A stretch of 64,000 bases of DNA from Boswellia sacra (Eukaryota > Streptophyta > Magnoliopsida > Sapindales > Burseraceae), in NCBI GenBank assembly GCA_013180625.2, contig SNVD02008814.1, positions 124,001 through 188,000 on the forward strand, written 5' to 3'. The first letter of the stretch is position 1. Each line of letters opens with the position of its first letter. The notes beneath the pieces are model-generated. The model ran no database searches, was not told the DNA's origin, and saw only the letters and a list, made by a program, of their open reading frames with translations. Below are positions 22,123 through 35,456 of the stretch, one piece after another. The translations under genes and the position numbers were made by a program.

Positions 22123-25100
22123 ATGGAGCAAGGACTCATTGATGATATAATCAATCGGTTATTGGAGGTCCGGGGCCGACCCGGCAAGCAGGTCCAATTG
22201 TCGGAGTCCGAGATCCGCCAACTGTGTGTCGTCTCTAGAGAGATTTTCTTGAAACAGCCCAATTTGTTAGAGCTCGAAGCACCCATCAAAATTTGTGGTA
22301 CCCTTTTGGATTTTTCACTGATTTTGCTTCTGGGTTTCATTCTGTTGCTTCGTTTATGGAATATTATGGTGAACCATTTGTTGACCGCATGAGGGTTTGT
22401 TGTTTAATGTTTTAATTTGTGGTTTTGTTGGTGACCGATGTGGGTTTTGATGAACCCATTTTTGTTGTTTTGTTTTATTTTGGTTTTTGGAACATTGATG
22501 TGTGTTGTTGCTTGGTAGATTAGTGAACTCCATGTGGCTATTGATGCACACTGCTGTTTGTGGTTTATATTCGCTATTTAGATGAACTCTTTTTATATTG
22601 AACAAAGTTGTGATAATTGTTGGTTAGGTATCTTATTAAGGATTGTGTTTACTGTATGAAACTGTGTCATGAATGAATTTTGTGTTGTGGCTATGGTTAA
22701 GTGGCTTATTTTTGGAAAAAAAATTTATGTAATTATTCTCGTGGATGTGCTTCTTTTTTGTTAGTCTCATTTTCGTGTGAATTGAGTTTGATATGATACA
22801 AAATGTGTGCTTTCTTTAGAGTTAGTGAATTGATAAATATGGGGCATCATGCTTGTGTTTTTAATGGATCTCTTTGATGGTTATTGGTTGAATTTCTTGA
22901 TTCGTGTTATGTTGTGTATAGGTTGAGACCTCATTTTTGTTGTTTGATTGACTTTTCAGCTACTTGGGCACTAGTTTTTTTATAGCTTCAATAGCCTAAT
23001 TAGGGAAGGATATTTAGTGAAGTTACTGTTCAAGTGGTTTTAATTGTCTTTTAGTGAGAGTTATGTTGCACCTTCTGTATGGTTTATAGAATTCTATTGG
23101 ATTTCTAAGACATCTTGTCCTTTTTTGATTAACAACTCGTCCAACTTTGTATGCTTTACGTTTGAATATAATCTCTTTTTCACATAGCCCAAAAAAATTT
23201 AGTTTCTTGATAGCAGAATAATTCATTCTTTGCATTGGTTTGTGGGAACGTTTTGTGTGTGTTCTTCCTCTATCCTTGTCTCCTCGTTCCACTTTCTGTT
23301 TTTGCCTTTCTGTTTCTTTCTTACCTTTTTCGTAGGGTGTTGGTGGGGGTCCTGTGGGGCATTAATTCATTTGTCGAAAATGATCTTGTTTTAGTTTCTA
23401 TATAACTTTTTAGTAATTTAGATTTCTGTTGTCTGATCTTTATGTGAGGCTTAAACAATGTTGTGGCTTACATCAATTTAAATACTCTATCATAGATGCT
23501 TTTCATTCTAACTGGATATGAGTTGATGGATTCTTTAAATCAGACTTTGATTGATGCATTAGATTTGGATTTGTGTGCAATAATGTATAATTTCTCGTTG
23601 ATTGTGACTAGATGGACACTGTGTTTTGGCTGTTTAAGTGCCTGATCGATCAATTGTTTCATGTAATTGGATATACGTTGTTATGACCATAGTGGCAACA
23701 CATGCAATTTGTCGATATGGAAACATTATTGAGAAGATGTTGAGGAAAGATTGTACGTTTTTAATGGTTATTTCTGTTTACAAAATGCAGGTGACATCCA
23801 TGGTCAATATTCTGATCTCTTAAGGCTTTTTGAATATGGTGGCTTACCTCCACGAGCTAACTACTTATTTTTGGGTGATTATGTGGACCGTGGCAAGCAA
23901 AGTCTTGAGACAATATGTCTTCTTCTTGCATACAAAATAAAATATCCTGAAAATTTTTTCCTTTTGAGAGGAAATCATGAATGTGCTTCTATAAACCGCA
24001 TTTATGGTTTTTATGATGAGTGTAAAAGGAGATTCAATGTTAGGCTTTGGAAGATATTCACAGATTGTTTTAATTGTCTACCAGTGGCAGCCCTAATTGA
24101 TGAGAAGATTCTCTGCATGCATGGAGGTCTTTCTCCAGACCTACATAATTTGGATCAAATTAGAAATATACAACGTCCAACTGATGTACCAGATACAGGT
24201 TTGCTCTGTGATCTTCTCTGGTCAGATCCCAGTAAAGATATTCAAGGTTGGGGAATGAATGACAGAGGAGTTTCATTTATTTTCGGTCCTGACAAAGTAA
24301 CAGAGTTTCTGCAGAAGCATGATTTGGATCTCATTTGCCGTGCTCATCAGGTTTTACCTGTCATAGCTGTTCCATTTTTATTACATAGTTTCCAAGTTGG
24401 GTCAATATCCTCTCCAGTATTACTCTTAGAGTAGCAGAACTTACCATCAGGAGCTATATGCATTTCCTGGGAGTATAAAATTATGTTCTGAACACTTTTA
24501 TCATTTTATTCGTGCTGTACCATGATTTATTTTTTAGTCTACAATAAACATTGCACCATTGGCATCCATTCCCTTAAAATGCCTAAGCTCCTACATTGTG
24601 TAACAGTGCCCTGGATGTGTTTGGTTTTGACAGAGGTCAATCATTCAGTTTTCTGGGTTTACCGTGGAGGATATTATTCCATTTGTTTTATACTGTATTG
24701 CTTTTCATATTCATCTCTTTTTCGTTATATTATTTTCAGGTTGTGGAGGATGGATATGAGTTCTTTGCCAGCCGACAGCTTGTAACCATATTTTCGGCAC
24801 CTAATTATTGTGGAGAGTTTGACAATGCTGGTGCCATGATGAGTGTTGATGAGACACTAATGTGCTCTTTTCAAATACTAAAGCCGTCGGATAAGAAGTC
24901 GAAGTTTGCTTTTGGAAGCTCAACTACTACAACTAAGCTTGGAAACCCTTCAACGGGTGCCAATATCTTTTCAAGCACAACTACAGCTAAGCCTGGAAAC
25001 TCGCCAGCAGGAGTTAAGGTAGATTTGAAACTTTCCTTCTGAGTTATGAATTGATAGTTAGTGATGAAAATTCATTAGAAGTCTCATAGGCACTGATTGC

Positions 25101-26717
25101 CTTTTTTTTCTATTTATTTTTTTTCTAATTGTGTATAGATAGCATGTTTCATCCTCCATGATTGTTGTTAGAATGCAATATGTCAATTACTATGGTCGAT
25201 TTTTGTACTGTTAAGAAAATTTGCACCTTTGTGTTGACACTAGTTTGATTGAGGTGGAAAAGATCGAAGAAAAGAGGGAGTTGCTACACAAACATACACT
25301 TTCTAATCCCCCCACCTTTCAAAGAAACAATGGTTGATGTGAAATCTTCAGAGGAATGACGAATACTGCATAAGTGGAGAACATGTTGCAGTTGATGTGA
25401 AGTGGAATTTTAGTGACAGGGACTTATAGATTGGAATATTATAGCACAAGTGAGAGGGGAAGACTATTTGACTAAGGCATTTGGTTAAAGATTTTCTGGC
25501 AGGCACTCTATGCCTTGTCAACTTTGTGAAGCAGAATTATTGCCTATGTTCCTGATGTGAGAGCGTAAATTGAAGCTAGGGTGTTATTAGTGGGAATAGG
25601 TGGCCCATTGGTGGTGATTGTGGTGTGGTAGACATGATAGCATTGATAGTCATAATATTAATTGTGAAGAAACCTTATACGAGCAAGGAGGCAGAATTTT
25701 GATTTGATAAAGGTAAGGGTTGCTGTAGTGGATTCATGGTGGTTGCTCCCTTGTGTTTCCGTGGAGGTGATTGTGAAAATGAATTTATGTTTGGAAATGA
25801 AAGGTACTTGAGGTTCATGGGGTTGAGTTGGATAGGTTGTTTTGTTATTTCTGGAACTTGCTCTGGGTGTTGCTGATTTTGCAGAAAATGGGCTGAGTGT
25901 TATCGGCCCTGCCCTAATTTTATTTAGGTCCACTTTATGTGGCAGTCCATTTTCTATTGTTTGGGCACATTTCCTAATTGCATGACTCTTATTAAGTAGA
26001 TGTTTGAAACTTATATGAAGTTTTTCTTTCTGTTTAAATTTTGAATTAGATTTTACACCTGAGTGCCTCTCTATGATTTGAGGCTCTGCAAGTTTGGTCT
26101 GGGTTTTAACCTCATTCCCTCTCTCTTCCTGTCAAATATCAACTCCCTTAAATCTTAAAGTATCGCCAAACTCATCCTCAAACATTCTATTAACTTTCTG
26201 AACGGATTTGGTTTTTTTTCCTTAATGCCTCAGGGTATTATCGCTATGACTTGTTATTCACATTGTTTGGTCTGTTGACTACGATTAATAGTTTTGTTAC
26301 TAGTGGAAGACTATTTGTGAGTGTGCTACACAATTCTGATCTCAGGAAAATTATGAGCAAAATAAATGCAACATAAAGTGCAAGATCCATTTCATAGCGG
26401 TTTCCAATCTGTAAGCAAGTGAAAGTGCAAATTAGATCATTTATTTCTATTAGGGTTTTCCTTTTAGACAGGATGGTCTTAAGTTGGTGGTTCATAAAAT
26501 TCTACTATATTTGAAACTTGTCTCTGAGTAGGATTCCAGAGAAGGATTTAGCATATGACTTTGTGGTTTATCCTGCTCGCCTGAGTTGTGCATGAGACAT
26601 TGTAATCTGACATTCTTGCATTTAACATGTGCATACGCAGCATTACATCTTTTTCTAACTTTTTTTTTTCTTTATTTGCGGGGGACCCTGCAGTCTTTCC
26701 TTGGTGCAAAGGTATGA
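22123..26717 (+). CDS. Serine/threonine protein phosphatase PP1 catalytic subunit (TOPP-type)
   Basis: Metal-dependent phosphoserine/threonine phosphatase that acts in the nucleus and cytoplasm with targeting subunits. Exons: 22123-22297, 23791-24350, 24740-25018 and a proposed 24-nt last exon at 26694-26717 (SFLGAKV-stop); total 345 aa. All signature motifs are present: GDIHGQ (59-64), GDYVDRG (87-93), RGNHE (118-122), HGG (169-171) and CRAHQ (241-245). The metal ligands D60, H62, D88, N120, H169 and H244 are all intact. Splice sites are canonical. If the last intron is not removed, translation continues seven residues (VDLKLSF) to a TGA at 25040-25042, which by coincidence also gives 345 aa. 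The first three exons are certain; the microexon rests on frame, a polypyrimidine-CAG acceptor and my memory of similar plant PP1 tails. The C-terminus after residue 310 (FGSSTTTTK, repeated FSSTTTAKP) is the variable tail. Confidence 0.93.
25043..26693. other. Proposed last intron of PP1 (or 3' region)
   Basis: No conserved coding sequence in either direction; minus-strand frames at 25658-25933 and 26548-27063 look accidental. If the 24-nt exon at 26694 is real, this plus 25019-25042 is a 1.67-kb intron. Otherwise it is 3' untranslated and intergenic DNA. Confidence 0.5.
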
Positions 26718-29700
26718 GAGATTGGTGTGCCGGATAATTCAAGTGGGTAATGCACATGCCAGGACTGTCCTTAAAAGTAATATTCAGGTCTTTTCTTTTC
26801 GCTATAATATTCTGAATTGTAAAAATTGCAGGAGGGGGAAAAAAGTCATTAGAAACTAATGCCAAAAAAAAAAAGAAAACAGCATTATTTCTTTGGTATA
26901 AAGTTGGGTTTGAAGATGGAAGGTTGTCAATTCCTTCTCTTCTCCTTTGTACACTAATGTGTTTTACACCTAATTTTTCTGATTTCGGAGACAACAAAAT
27001 GGATGTGGTGCAACTGTTTTCGTGATTCATTCGTAAAAAATCTCGTCTATTGTCATTTTCCATGAAATATTATGATTTAGGGTTGTGTCTGGAGAGCTTC
27101 TGACAATGAAAACAGTGAAAAAGAACAAATGGAATGCATTTTGAGGAAGTTCGTGGCAGATACTTTCCTGGAGAGCACTTATATTCTTTCAGAAAATAAT
27201 TTTCGATCAAAAGTACTCCTATAAGAATACCCTTGTGTCTAAGATGTTCTCCTGCCATGACAGAATTATGAAGCGTTAAATCTCATCTTTGAGATGTCAA
27301 TCTGAAGGACCTGCGCATGGTTGTCACTTTACAATACACAAATTACTTATTAATTCTTGGTATTTTCCGGAGCCTGTTGATTCTTTATGCATTGGGATCT
27401 TATTTGATATTCGATTATCTGCTTGCTTATTTCGATTCATCTATTATCCATTCTAGAGGCTTTGCATGAAGGATCAAATCAGTATGAGTTGGAAACTTTG
27501 ATCTAAAATGAAACAGGAACTTTCAAACATATATTTTATTGATGGATTTACCAAGTGAATTGTGCTTTTACGTGAGCTTTTAATTCTTTTTTTTTTTGTT
27601 TTTTCGTTTTAACAAATGAACAATTTCAAACCATCCTCCCAATGTCACTGTGAGCGCCATTACCTTCCTATAGAACTTTGGGAGACACAAATAGCTGCTT
27701 GCTTGGCGTAACTTTGCCGAGCTGTTTATACAAATGATGTGTTTGTTTTTAAATTTTGAATACAATATGGATATCCTAATGCTTTTGAATTTTAAAAAAA
27801 AATGTGGGGTTAGTATTACTTCGGTGACTTTGTATTTTAAGAAACTGTTTTTTGAATTTGAAAAGAAATGAGGTTTCTTTGTTTCTTCTTCTTCTTCTTC
27901 TTCTCAAAGTAACATTAATTTCAAGGTACAAATTCATATAGACGCCCATGCATGGTATGGATTAAAGACTACACAAATGATATGCGACATGGTATAGATT
28001 CCCATTGTTCATCTTGAATTATAGCTTTCATGATTCTGTCTTTCTACAAGGTTTTCACGGGGGAAGGGTTTAGCACATCCATTGCAAGGTATAATCTAAC
28101 CACTACCCTATGACCGATAGAACAAATCACCTTTGATTGAGCCTTAAGTGGCAAGAGTTTTAAAAGCCTCTAATGAATCTAACATCTTCCTAATATTAAT
28201 AAAAGTTTTCCACGTAAAATACTGTTAAAGAGACCTTCACATTAATGACCATTTCTTCCCTTTTCCAATTATATGAAGGAAAAGAATGATGAATGATGAA
28301 TTTCTTTTAGAAGAAATAGCCTACATACGATACAAATTTTCACACTTTCTTGGTCATGCATATCTCGCACCAAGTCCACCATTCTCAAAATCAACTCGTC
28401 AATTCTTTATAAGGTCAACATATATGGCTGCCACTGTCAAATCCTCCAGTCACCAGCGCACAACCGCTCGTATACTACTAAAAGCCACTCACTACGTGAA
28501 CAATAGTTAATGGAATTTTTTTTAAAAAAAAAAAAAAAGGAGAGTGGTATTCAAGGAATTTTATTCAAAAAAATTTACATGCACAAGTCAGTCAGGAAAT
28601 GTTTGGAAAAATTATAGTGACATGGACAGTGCCGGCACAAAGCTTGTAACTCGTTTTTAATTAATTATTTTAATTATGTATTTAATTGTGAGATAATTCT
28701 AGAAGATCATATTAAATAATTATTACCATTTGAAATGAGGGCAGCATACATGCACCCCACTATTTTTATGCTGCTAGTGCTTGCACTTGGTGGGAAATGG
28801 CTTCAAAAATTCATTGCAAGAATATTGTGTTGTGTGCACTCATAAAGTATGGAACAATAAGCAGAGATCCTTCGAGAAATGAAAACTGTAATGGTGGTAC
28901 TCTCAAGTCAAGAGTATTACCAAATCAATGAATAACTACTTCTCATTATATATTAAAATCGGAAATGAGCTTTTTCCCACATATTGGGACCAAATTCTTT
29001 TCATAAAACTATAAGGATGTGATGTGATCCACATATATTTAAATTAAGAGTGAATTTTAAACGAATTAGAAGCAGAATACTTTAATCTAAACTAAAATGT
29101 AGCATAGTTTCTTAAATTGATGTCGATTTTACTGAAAATAAGGGGAATCGATCACCATCGATGGTCTTGGTCAAGATAGGATAGCCCAATAGAATGAGTA
29201 ATTAAGTAGACGATGAAGTCAAAATATTGAGCATGCGTGTCCTTCGCTTTTGTCACAGATCAGTTTTTGCCGCAGAATAAGGAAATTGACGATTACTTAT
29301 CAAGAAGGGCAAAGCTTGGACCAGAGGTGAAAGTCTATATATTGTCATTCATCTTCTATTCAACCCATGTTCTGTGTTTATAGCATATCTACTTTGTCTC
29401 CCCATGGAATTGTAAGCTTCCCTTCAATTTTTTGACCATTCAAACACTCATCTTTACTTTGTCTTTGAATGGTCAAAAAATTGGAGTATAATTTACTCAT
29501 CTTTACTAAGAATGCAAATGCAGGAGGAGAAGAAGAACATAAATTCATCGTTAATACTATTATTTAAGTCAAACACTTGAATTCCAATTAGGGTGGGTAT
29601 TAAAGTCAAAAGTTTTTTTTTTTGGTTTTTTGTGATTTTTGCGATTAATTGACTTAGTTTGAGTGACTGCTTATAGCACAGGTTACCCCACCAAGAGCCT

Positions 29701-30645
29701 CGATGAGAGACCATTGTGAGACAAATTGTTAGCAAGCTTCAATGCTGTGCACACGAAAAGGAAATGGTTGAGACAAACGATTGATTGCTAGTGAAAGAGA
29801 CTTCAATTCTTCACCACACACTTCACACTTTCATGTTTTCAGAGAAATTATGTTTAGCTAAACTATCACATGGATTTGTTTGCTCGTTTCTACATCTAGG
29901 GGCGCCCATGCTAGAAAGATCGCAATTTTTTTTTTTTCCTGGATACAAAGAGCTTTCTATTGAATTCCAGATCTTAACAAAATCGCAGCAATATGCAATT
30001 TTTTTTTCTTAAAGATTTTGCCTCAAATAGTCTAACCTAGTTTTAAAAGGTAAAAATCTTCTGTTCATTTCTCTCATTTATTCAATCACATTAGTCTCCA
30101 ATACTCTTAGTTTGATTTTACACTGTTCATTAGACCTTAAAATACCACTTCTCATGTTAAAATCTACGATTTGACTTTAATTTTTTTCTTAAAAAAAACA
30201 AAGTTTTGCTTTAAAGGGTCTTTAGATTTATCGTCTAGTTTAATTTTTTTGGTAAAATAATTTTTCTAAGCTGCCTAGATGTAGAATATTTTCAGAAACT
30301 TTGATTCTATTATTGGTATACCATTTATTTTCCTTCTTTTGTTTACAATGCATTACAATGAACACAACAGGTTATAGTTTTCAAGTAAACAAAGTTAACA
30401 CTTTCAAAATATTATTTATTACTTTTTCTATTTAAAATTTTGACACAAAGTAAATTAAAACTGTCATGAAAATTTGAAAACCCACTTATCAACAAAATCC
30501 TTAGTTATATAAACATAGCACATCATCCTATAATTCTAGGATTTCTCACAGTTAATGTAAAATAGCTCTGGCGGATTCTGATATGTCGCTGCACTGATCT
30601 AAACTACTCTTAAACTCTTTGAAATCCTAAACCTGGATGCCTATT
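26718..30645. other. Intergenic DNA
   Basis: No gene recognised. There are several poly-T/poly-A runs and a CTT microsatellite near 27886-27903. A perfect 20-bp inverted repeat lies at 29425-29483 (listed separately). The open frame at 28286-28510 has no family features. Confidence 0.5.
29425..29483. repeat. Perfect 20-bp inverted repeat with 19-nt loop
   Basis: CAATTTTTTGACCATTCAAA at 29425-29444 is exactly complementary to TTTGAATGGTCAAAAAATTG at 29464-29483. The loop begins CACTCATCTTTACTTTG, and a similar ACTCATCTTTACTAAG recurs at about 29496-29511. The short perfect hairpin could be a MITE core, an intrinsic foldback or a small-RNA precursor. Confidence 0.8.
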
Positions 30646-31999
30646 TTAGGGCCCGTTTGGAAGACGGGCTTAGCATGGGACTATTCAAACAGTAAAATAA
30701 GGACTAATTATCTTAGACTCATGTTTGGTGATTTATATGAATTGGATTAATAGTGTTAACAGTAAAATATGACCAAATTATCGTGACTATTCAGTCTCAT
30801 TCTCCACAATGGGATAGCCTGGGACAGGGATTAATTAAGGCAGACCCCTTCTTACCCTCAACTTCTTCTAAGCTAGAAAAGTATCTTCTCTCTGGACTAA
30901 AACTAAGGTAAATAATCAAAAATCTTGCTCTCTTTTTTCTTTTTCTCAATTTTCTTTCACCTACTAGATTATATCCATTATCTTAATAATTTCTTTATTT
31001 TTTTCCAATTTTTTTTAGATTTTTACTTGTATAATTTCTATTACTTGACAAACTTATCTCAAATAAGTATATAGATCTATCATTCTATTTTACGGTTCCA
31101 TTAATGGGTTTTATTATTTCTTTGATTTTGAGCCAAAAAAAAATTGAAACTTTTATACTTGAATCATGCTTTAAGACTTAAATTGAGTGTTGGGTGTTGA
31201 AATGCCATTTTGATAGACGCTTATTATTAATTTTTGGACTGCATATGTTAGATGCTAGTTAAAAAAAGTTAGATTTGACATTTTTTTGTCCTTCTTTTAT
31301 GTAAGTAGAAAATGTCAATACATATATTTTAATTGATTTTGAATCAAAATATGAAATGTAAATGGATAGTTTTGTTTTTATTGATTTTGTATCAAAATAT
31401 ATGTGTATAAATTTTATATTCTTGAAGTTAATTTTCTAACTAGAATTTTATTAAAATTAATTAATAAGGTGAAAATGTGTCACGTAAATTGTGATGAAAA
31501 ACATTAAATTATATTAATATCATAAAGTTCAAATATAGACTTGACATGGCAACAAATTTGATATAAATTTTATATAACTACAATTAACTACATGACACGA
31601 AAGATCTCCAAATCCTATAAACAGTTTGATATGGTGTAAGATTCATAGTGCTCCATTATCAATAATAATTTAAAAAAAATGAAGTTATGATCAAGAAACT
31701 GAACAGAAAGAGTAATTAACATAAATGCCTAATCAATGAAATATAAATCCTATGAAAAGTTGTTGAATGGTGTAAGTTTCACAGCTAGTGAAACATATTA
31801 AGATAACCATTATAATTAATTTATACTCACTCTAGAATGGTTTGAGCTATAAAATTGACTATTAGGATCTTAAATAAAATTTTCCCATTTTTTACTCTCA
31901 TATCTCTATATAATTTTCTATTTTTTAATGCTAATAACTCATATATTTATTTTTATGATTATAATTTAGTTGTTAACTAGACACTTTTGATTATCAGAT

Positions 32000-33393
32000 A
32001 TGGATAACAAACGTATTCTGTTGTTCCAACTTGCCAATGAGTTGCGTATATAAAAATTGGCTCCATGTATGGCAACCGCTGTCCTCTTGCATACTATTGT
32101 CACACAGTTTCATGAGAAATTTGTGCTTAAAAATCGGGCATTTGTTAGGCACCAAACTCGTATTAGTGCTCGAGACGACATGATAGTAGTGGTGACATAG
32201 AATGTGTGAATCAACTAAGAATGAATACAAAAACTTTTGGGATATTATGTGAACTACTTCGTGTTGGTGGGAGGTTAAAGATGAATAGTATAGTTTCTGT
32301 AGATGAGCAAGTTTGTATGTTCTTACATATACTTGCCCATCATGTAAAGATTCGAACAATTCATAATAACTTTAAGCGATCTGGAGAGACAATTGGTAGG
32401 TTCTTTAATTGTCATAAAGGGGGTTTTACGTTTACAAGATGTTTTATTGAAGTGGCCAAAGCCTCTGCCTAAGTATTGTACAGATAATAGATGGAAATGG
32501 TTTAAGTATGATGTACATAAGGTTAAGATTTTATATGTATTTAGTTTCTAGTATATATTTTAAACCTTCATGATTTAACCTAATATACGAATATATGTTT
32601 TTTTTTTGTATAGAATTGTTTAAGAGCATTAGATGGGACTTATATATTAGAATACAAGTTCCTGAGCATGATAAACCAAGATATAGAACTAGAAAAGGTG
32701 AAATTGCAACGAACGTCTTAGGAGTTTATTCACGAGACATGTTATTCACTTTTGTATTTCCGGGATGGGAGGGTTCAGCTTCGGATTCAAGAGTACTTTG
32801 AGATGCTATATCTAGGCCTAATGGGTTGAAAATTCCTATTGGTAAGCTTATGTTTAAAGAATATAAACAAATAAATTTAACTAATATAATTTATTATGCT
32901 CGAGTATAAATTCCTTTTTTACATATTTAAATGTTAGGTTGCTATTATCTTGTGGATGGTAGATACACAAATGGTGAAGGCTTTCTTGCACCATATAGAG
33001 GAACAAGATATCATTTATCAGAATGGCGAGATGGATATACATCGGTCAACTATCAAGAATACTTCAACATGAAGCATGCATCTGCAAGAAATGTGATAGA
33101 ACATTGTTTTTTACTTATGAAAATGCCTTGGGCATTCTTACGAAGTTCATCTTTTTATCTAATTAAAAACACAATGTCGAATAATAACTGCTTGTTGTCT
33201 CTTACACAACCTTATTAGGACGGAAATGTCAATAGATCACATGGAGTTTGAGTTAGATAACTTGTTTTCTAATGAAACCCCTAGTGATCACGAAAGTGTT
33301 AGTGAGGTTGCTTCATCTGATCAAGGGAGTGAGTGGAGGGATAATTTAGCATCACAAATGTTCAATAAGTGGAGGAGAAATAGGTTTACTTAG
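32000..33393 (+). pseudogene. PIF/Harbinger transposase (DDE_Tnp_4 nuclease), broken
   Basis: Family blocks in order: NQLRMNTKTFGILCELLR and VDEQVCMFLHILAHHVKIRT (helix-turn-helix region), then NFKRSGETIGRFF. Next, in a shifted frame, comes VLRLQDVLLKWPKPLPKYC. The catalytic exon reads ALDGTY (first Asp), VPEHDKPRYRTRKGEIATNV and VFPGWEGSASDSRVL (second Asp). A TGA follows, where the family continues R-D-A-I. The third exon has GYYYLVD-like GCYYLVDGRYTNGEGFLAPY, YHLSEWRDGY and NMKHASARNVIEHC, then slips frame before CRIITACCLLHNLIRTEMS. Lesions seen: an in-frame stop after the first 17 codons, a frameshift near 32420, one near 32640, the TGA near 32800 and a frameshift near 33180. It cannot make a functional nuclease. 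Confidence 0.9.
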
Positions 33394-33606
33394 TATTTGA
33401 GTTTGTGTAATGACATGTTTTATTATTTCCTTGTATTTGAATAATTTATTTCAACGTTACAGCATAATATTTTATTTCTTATATGTTGTTATGGTGATAT
33501 TTTTGTTATAGCTAAACATTAATTTTAAGCTTTGATGTTTAAAACCCATTTGTGAATAAATATTTCTTATATTGACATGTATAGATGTAATTCTTTATGC
33601 TTAGGT

Positions 33607-34604
33607 ATGGATGTTAGGGGCGATTCTCAAGTAAATGAAAATGACAAGAAAGGGATAAGACATATATGGACATACGAAGAAGAGGAAGCTTTGCTTGTTG
33701 AATTGGAAGGAATAGTGGCAACTAGGGGTCCACCTGATTGTGGTCAGTTCAAACCTCGTTATTTAAAAACTGTAGAGCAAAAATTAGCTCAAGTTCTTTC
33801 TAATACTGGATGGAGAGCTAGCCCCCATATTGAGTCTAAAATGAAGAAATGGAAGAAAACTTTCGGCATAATATTTGGTATGCTCAACACTATTGGTTTT
33901 GGTTGGAATGATGAGAAAAAAATGTGTGCAAATTGATAGTGATGAGGCATGGCAATCTTATGTGTAGGTAAAAAAGCAAAGTTTCATATTATGTGATTTC
34001 ATTTATTTTTATAATAACTTATTATAAATATTCCTTCTTATTGTAGCATCATAAAGCTGCTGAGGGATGGCGAGGTAAACCATTTCCTTTATATGAGAGG
34101 CTTGCTCGTATATTTGGAAATGATCGTGTAACAGGAAAAGCAGCTGAGACACCTGCTGAAATGGCAGCAAATGAAAATGAAGAAAATATTGACAATGCAT
34201 TTGGCATAGATGATTACTTATCTCCAAGATCCATAAACCAAGGCCAAAACACCCAAAATGCAAGTCAGGTTCAATCAAAAACCTACAAGAGAAAAAGGGT
34301 AAAATCTTATGATACACTTGTTGGAAGTTTGGACAAATTTACTAAGGTGTTTCAAGATGTGATGAAGAAATCAAATGAAAATGTGAATAAACTTCTTGAA
34401 CAGTTGGCAAAGGAAAATGCCAAAGATTCTAAAATCGTAGTTGATATTTTGATTAAAATGGGCATTCCTCTTCATCAACGAGTTCGCATATTGAGGATTC
34501 TTTTGAAACAACCAGAATGTGCTGAAATTTTCAAGACATTAGAACATGATCAAGAAAGGATGGAGTTTGTTGAATCACTCCTTCTAGATATATATGATGA
34601 CTAA
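33607..34604 (+). pseudogene. PIF/Harbinger Myb/SANT-like accessory protein, two lesions
   Basis: Exon 1 (33607 to about 33967) encodes a Myb/SANT-like DNA-binding domain: IRHIWTYEEEEALLVELEGI, then KPRYLKTVEQKLAQVL, then ASPHIESKMKKWKKTF. An extra A in the run at 33915-33921 throws the frame. Removing it in thought restores the family order (D-E-K-K-C-V-Q-I-D-S-D-E). The last codon before the donor is TAG where the family usually has a glutamine. Exon 2 (34047-34604) is open for 186 codons including the stop: HHKAAEGWRGKPFPLYERLA, then a Lys/Arg-rich patch (KTYKRKRVKSYD), then a helical C-terminus. In this superfamily the protein recruits the nuclease to the transposon ends. Confidence 0.85.
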
Positions 34605-35456
34605 AAATATGTGTGTTGCAGCATCATTTTTGTGGTACAATAACTTGTACATAGGGGATTAACAAAGTCAAAAGATGAAGACAATAATATCTTCTTTTTT
34701 TTTTGGTAACTAACCATACGTTTTTTTTTTTTTTAATCCAATTATAGGGATAGACCTTATGGATGGATGGTATATGTAATCACTAATGATAATGATTTTT
34801 GTTCTTTTGTATGTAACTAATCAAAAGTTAATTTCCTATTACTTGGTTGTTACAGTTAGTGTACCAATTAATACTTGAATATATTATTGTACCTGATACA
34901 ATAATATATTATTGGCTATCATATGACATGCGATGTTAAAATTCTTACGAATTTTGAGTCTTTATATATTTTATTTTGGATTTTAATTATGTTAATGATA
35001 GTTGACACGTTGAATTGTTATTATCCTAGTGAAATGTTGAGTAAATAAACAAGTTCGTATCATTGAAAATTTTACATGAAAAATTCTCTCATAATCTTGT
35101 TTATTTTTTTATTTATATATTTTTAAAGTAGATATAAATATATTTTGTTTTAAATTTATATTTTAAAAATTGAGTTTGTATGTGTTTTATTTTATTTGTA
35201 TAATTTTTTTATATATAATAAAGTAAAAGAAAAAAATTTAAGTTATCAATAATAAAAGTTTTATTATTTGAACATAAATTCATTCAGTAACATAATCCAG
35301 TCTCAAATTACACCAAACATAAGATAGGATTACAAATAGTTCAGTCCCTGTTACACCAAACAAAAGATAACACTATATATACTCCAGTCTAGTCTAATCC
35401 TAATCTTAATCCTAATTCTAATTTCGGTCGAGTCCAAACTTTCAAACGGCCTGTAA

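Larger units (their letters stand above)
30649..35453 (+). mobile_element. PIF/Harbinger DNA transposon, decayed
   Basis: The left terminus GGGCCCGTTTGGAAG follows TTA; the right terminus, inverted, reads CAGGCCGTTTGAAAG and is followed on the plus strand by TAA. This fits PIF/Harbinger ends and their three-base TWA target site, although the two flanks are TTA and TAA, so the duplication is not exact. Both ends share a subterminal ATGTTTGGTG motif (30720-30730; inverted near 35310-35320 and 35355). Inside are the two expected genes on the plus strand, a DDE nuclease (32000-33393) and a Myb/SANT-like protein (33607-34604), both with reading-frame lesions. I am sure of the class; the exact ends are slightly less certain. 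Confidence 0.85.

Noticed and set aside
26548..27063. 171-aa minus-strand open frame downstream of PP1
   Set aside because: Low-complexity phenylalanine and lysine runs, no domain, and it overlaps the proposed PP1 last exon and 3' region; composition suggests chance.
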